A stretch of 9,326 nt of DNA from an uncultured Methanobrevibacter sp. Its GTDB lineage: Archaea > Methanobacteriota > Methanobacteria > Methanobacteriales > Methanobacteriaceae. The translations under genes and the position numbers were made by a program. Under the pieces are notes generated by a model. It did not search any database, was not told the DNA's origin, and saw nothing but the letters and a program-made list of their open reading frames with translations. The stretch's first letter is position 1, and each line of letters starts with the position of its first letter. The stretch is from NCBI GenBank assembly GCA_946611495.1, contig CAMODR010000029.1:1-9326 (forward strand), given 5' to 3'. Below are positions 7,613-9,326 of this stretch, one piece after another.

Positions 7613-7794
7613 ATGATTACCTTAATTCCTTATAAAAATAGAAAATAATCGTACCTAATAAAATTTAATATGAATTTAATATAATTTTATCAGATATAAT
7701 ATAATTTATTATTTGTATTTTAAATAGTTTAATAATATTTTAAATAATATTTTAAATGTTTAATAATTGTTAAAAAATAAAAATCAAGAATTTA
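7613..7794 (-). promoter_or_regulatory. Spacer before rnp3 with T-tracts and a triple short repeat
   Basis: No gene fits here. Just after the upstream gene's stop, the minus strand reads GATTTTTATTTTTTAAC (about 7768-7784), a plausible T-tract terminator. The sequence TATTTTAAAT occurs three times on the plus strand (7716-7725, 7736-7745, 7748-7757), and the first and third copies are followed by GTTTAATAAT. A TATA-like AATTATATTAAATT lies around 7670-7683 on the minus strand. This suggests rnp3-rnp2 is transcribed from its own promoter. Confidence 0.35.
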
Positions 7795-8235
7795 TTAATT
7801 GTCCTTTAATTCATCTGGGAAAACTTCAGATATCTTCTTTAATGCAACTTCCTTTTTGGCAGGATATGCTGCTATCTTAACTTTCAAATGAATGCTGTCT
7901 CCACCATCCAATATTTCCCATTCCTCATCAAGAGCCTTTTCCTTGGATAATCTTAAGAAGAGATTTCCCTTCTCATCCATTTTCCTATCAAGGTCATTGT
8001 ATAACTTTTTGAGTTGATCTTGTCCTATTTCCTCTAAAAGGGTCTTTAGAAACTCTTTAGTTTCTCTTTTTTTGGAAATGGTTCCAGTTAAAATAAGCAT
8101 CTTTTCCTCAAGAAGACCTTCAGCCTCTTCCACCTCTGGTTCTGCTGTTGGTAGAATATTGAGCAAAGCCTGTAAAACTTCATCCTTATCCTCATTATCA
8201 TAAATGAAAACACGATATCTGATATTATGAATCAT
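7795..8235 (-). CDS. Predicted RNA-binding protein of the L15e/RNase P cluster (exosome-associated family)
   Basis: The 146-residue protein looks like the small archaeal RNA-binding family (Pfam RNA_binding, PF01877, annotated in COGs as a predicted exosome subunit) that usually lies between rpl15e and the RNase P genes. Family membership is inferred from this neighbourhood and from general features: an N-terminal strand IRYRVFIYDNED, a Leu/Glu-rich middle, FLKTLLEEIGQDQLKKLYNDLDRKMD, then the conserved-looking NLFLRLSKEKAL and IHLKVKIAAYPAKKE. No catalytic motif is visible; its biochemical role is not established. I prefer the ATG at 8235 to an in-frame TTG at 8244, because AAGGA (8245-8249) is nine bases from the ATG but directly abuts the TTG. 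It has 172 bases to rpl15e and 182 to rnp3. Confidence 0.8.
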   Translation of the reverse strand: MIHNIRYRVFIYDNEDKDEVLQALLNILPTAEPEVEEAEGLLEEKMLILTGTISKKRETKEFLKTLLEEIGQDQLKKLYNDLDRKMDEKGNLFLRLSKEKALDEEWEILDGGDSIHLKVKIAAYPAKKEVALKKISEVFPDELKDN

Positions 8236-8407
8236 AAATAACAATCCTTATAAAATATTATCTCTTTAGCATAAAAATTCGTAAAAATCATATAAAAATT
8301 TGAAAACATGTGAATATATGAAAATATAGAAAATATTAAAAATAGATTAATTAAAAAATAGTTGTTTAAAAATAAAAAATAAAAAGAAAAGAAAAATTAA
8401 AAAAAGA
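8236..8407 (-). promoter_or_regulatory. Spacer between rpl15e and the RNA-binding gene
   Basis: Just after the rpl15e stop the minus strand is a succession of T-runs (TCTTTTTTTAATTTTTC and beyond, about 8345-8407), a likely terminator zone. Nearer the next gene, TTTTTATATGAT (about 8288-8299) is a candidate TATA box about 55 bases before the ATG at 8235. Read-through from rpl15e remains possible. Confidence 0.4.
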
Positions 8408-8959
8408 TTATTTTAATCTTTTTTCACTACCTTTTCCTCTATTTCTACGGCCACGGCCTTTTTTACCAGCACTGGTTAAGCCTCTGAGAGCTCTGCTTCT
8501 GTGCTGTTTTTCACAAATCCAGTTAATTTTAGGGTCGTTTTTGATAGAAGGACTTTGTGGGTCTACTAAGATTACTTCAAAGTATTTGTATTTTCCGTCA
8601 GCCCATACCCAGTAAGAGTTTAATACTTCCATGTTAGGGTATTTTTTAGCTACACGTTCTTCACCAATTCTTTGAATAGATTTAGCCATGGTAATTTTGT
8701 TTACACCCATTCTTTTTGGTCTACGACCGTGTTTGAAACGAGTTTTCCTACGTCCACCACGTCTAACTTTTACTCTAACAACTACAAAACCTTTTTTAGC
8801 TCTGTAACCTAAGGATCTTGCACGATCAATTCTGGTAGGTCTGTCAATTCTTACGATTGCAGGTTGTTTTCTCCAAGTTGGAACTCTTTGCCACATAAGT
8901 TCTCTTACATAAGACTCATCTGGATTTTTCCATGCATCTCTAATATATTTGTACATCAT
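8408..8959 (-). CDS. rpl15e: Large ribosomal subunit protein eL15 (L15e)
   Basis: L15e is a basic protein of the archaeal and eukaryotic 50S/60S subunit with no bacterial counterpart, bound to 23S rRNA. The 183-residue protein carries the family N-terminus [24 protein letters not shown], the Arg-rich [38 protein letters not shown], and the basic tail [19 protein letters not shown]. Two ATGs are adjacent (8959 and 8956). The first has GAGGT (8967-8971) at seven bases, the better spacing; the second gives the commoner MYKY start. The difference is one residue. It is the first gene of the minus-strand cluster in this window and has its own promoter. Confidence 0.97.
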   Translation of the reverse strand: MMYKYIRDAWKNPDESYVRELMWQRVPTWRKQPAIVRIDRPTRIDRARSLGYRAKKGFVVVRVKVRRGGRRKTRFKHGRRPKRMGVNKITMAKSIQRIGEERVAKKYPNMEVLNSYWVWADGKYKYFEVILVDPQSPSIKNDPKINWICEKQHRSRALRGLTSAGKKGRGRRNRGKGSEKRLK

Positions 8960-9285
8960 TTATATAACCTCTTGTTCAGCTTTTCGCCACATCCAAAGGA
9001 CAATATTTAAATGGTTTTTTTGATTAATCGTATTAGTTTAAATAAACAGTAGTGATTATTCATTTAATTATTAATCAAATTTTAAATATTTTCGTCCATA
9101 AGAGTTTAATAATACACGTCAGAATTGTTTTTATTTACTAAATCAAATAGCAAATATTCTAACGTAATTATATATTTACTATTAATCATTTAAAAAGTTT
9201 TTGTTAAAAACAGAAAAAAATAAATCAGAATGATAATTAATTTAAAATGATTGTTTGATAAAAAACGAATAAACTATTTTTCTAT
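8960..9285 (-). promoter_or_regulatory. rpl15e promoter and upstream spacer
   Basis: The best promoter candidate in the window lies here. ATTTAAATA (minus strand, 9004-9012) is preceded by an A-rich CAAAAAAACC that could serve as BRE, and sits about 49 bases before the ATG. That predicts a leader of about 25 bases. The leader region (8972-8995) is less AT-rich than the surrounding spacer. From 9020 to 9285 there is only AT-rich DNA with no gene that I can see; GTTTTT and AAAAAC around 9198-9212 can form a small stem. Confidence 0.5.
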
Positions 9286-9310
9286 AAAAAAAGTGGAGCA
9301 AAGCTCCACT
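9286..9310 (-). terminator. Strong hairpin terminator of a minus-strand gene beyond the right edge
   Basis: AGTGGAGC (9292-9299) and GCTCCACT (9303-9310) form a perfect eight-base stem, relatively GC-rich for this DNA, with a three-base loop. On the minus strand it runs straight into seven Ts (plus-strand A-run 9286-9292). The direction implies a minus-strand gene entering from the right. A TAG at 9309-9311, preceded by codons readable as KIESC, could be its stop, but five codons are too few to claim a gene. Confidence 0.8.
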
Positions 9311-9326
9311 AGCAGGATTCAATTTT

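Noticed and set aside
8236..8244. TTG start for the RNA-binding gene
   Set aside because: The ribosome binding site AAGGA directly abuts the TTG, leaving no spacing, while the ATG at 8235 has nine bases.
9286..9326. Possible partial tRNA at the right edge (GGATTCAAT resembles a T-loop)
   Set aside because: The required T-stem pairing and anticodon arm are missing on both strands; the hairpin plus T-run explains the segment better as a terminator.
9312..9326. C-terminus of a minus-strand gene (KIESC then TAG)
   Set aside because: Only five codons are inside the window, too few to support a coding feature; mentioned under the terminator.

Overview
The window is strongly AT-rich archaeal DNA. 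It carries housekeeping genes found together only in archaea: ribosomal protein L15e, two RNase P proteins (Rpp30 and Pop5), the proteasome alpha subunit, SBDS and the exosome cap protein Rrp4. It also carries a large Asn/Lys/Thr-rich surface protein built from Ig-like repeats. This mix fits a host-associated member of the Methanobacteriales, most likely Methanobrevibacter or a close relative. The genus is inferred from recalled gene content and protein style, not from a search.

All housekeeping genes lie on the minus strand, so they are transcribed from right to left. The order is rpl15e (8408-8959), a predicted RNA-binding/exosome-associated protein (7795-8235), rnp3/Rpp30 (6560-7612), rnp2/Pop5 (6186-6563), psmA (2122-2976), SBDS (1019-1723) and rrp4 (1-827, cut by the window edge). 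This is the well-known archaeal exosome/proteasome/RNase P gene cluster, and rrp41 and rrp42 would be expected just beyond base 1. The genes link RNA processing and decay (RNase P, exosome), ribosome maturation (SBDS, L15e) and protein turnover (20S proteasome). Only rnp3 and rnp2 still overlap, by 4 bases. The other neighbours are separated by AT-rich gaps of about 170-400 bases that contain poly-T tracts or hairpins and candidate TATA boxes, so the cluster looks split into several short transcription units.

The cluster is interrupted between rnp2 and psmA by one plus-strand gene (3827-6010) encoding a secreted 727-residue adhesin-like protein. About 850 bases of gene-free DNA lie in front of it and a hairpin plus T-run terminator lies behind it. 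The protein has a signal peptide, an acidic linker and four complete Ig-like repeats. A fifth repeat is split by an inserted domain of roughly 170 residues that looks like an alpha/beta fold and carries GGVDSG and HDDDYSP motifs. This nested module is the best candidate for an uncharacterised function in the window.

A second pattern is that three proteins of the cluster (Rrp4, PsmA and Rpp30) end in long, very acidic C-terminal tails beyond their conserved cores. The right edge (8960-9326) holds the rpl15e promoter region and a strong hairpin terminator belonging to a minus-strand gene outside the window.
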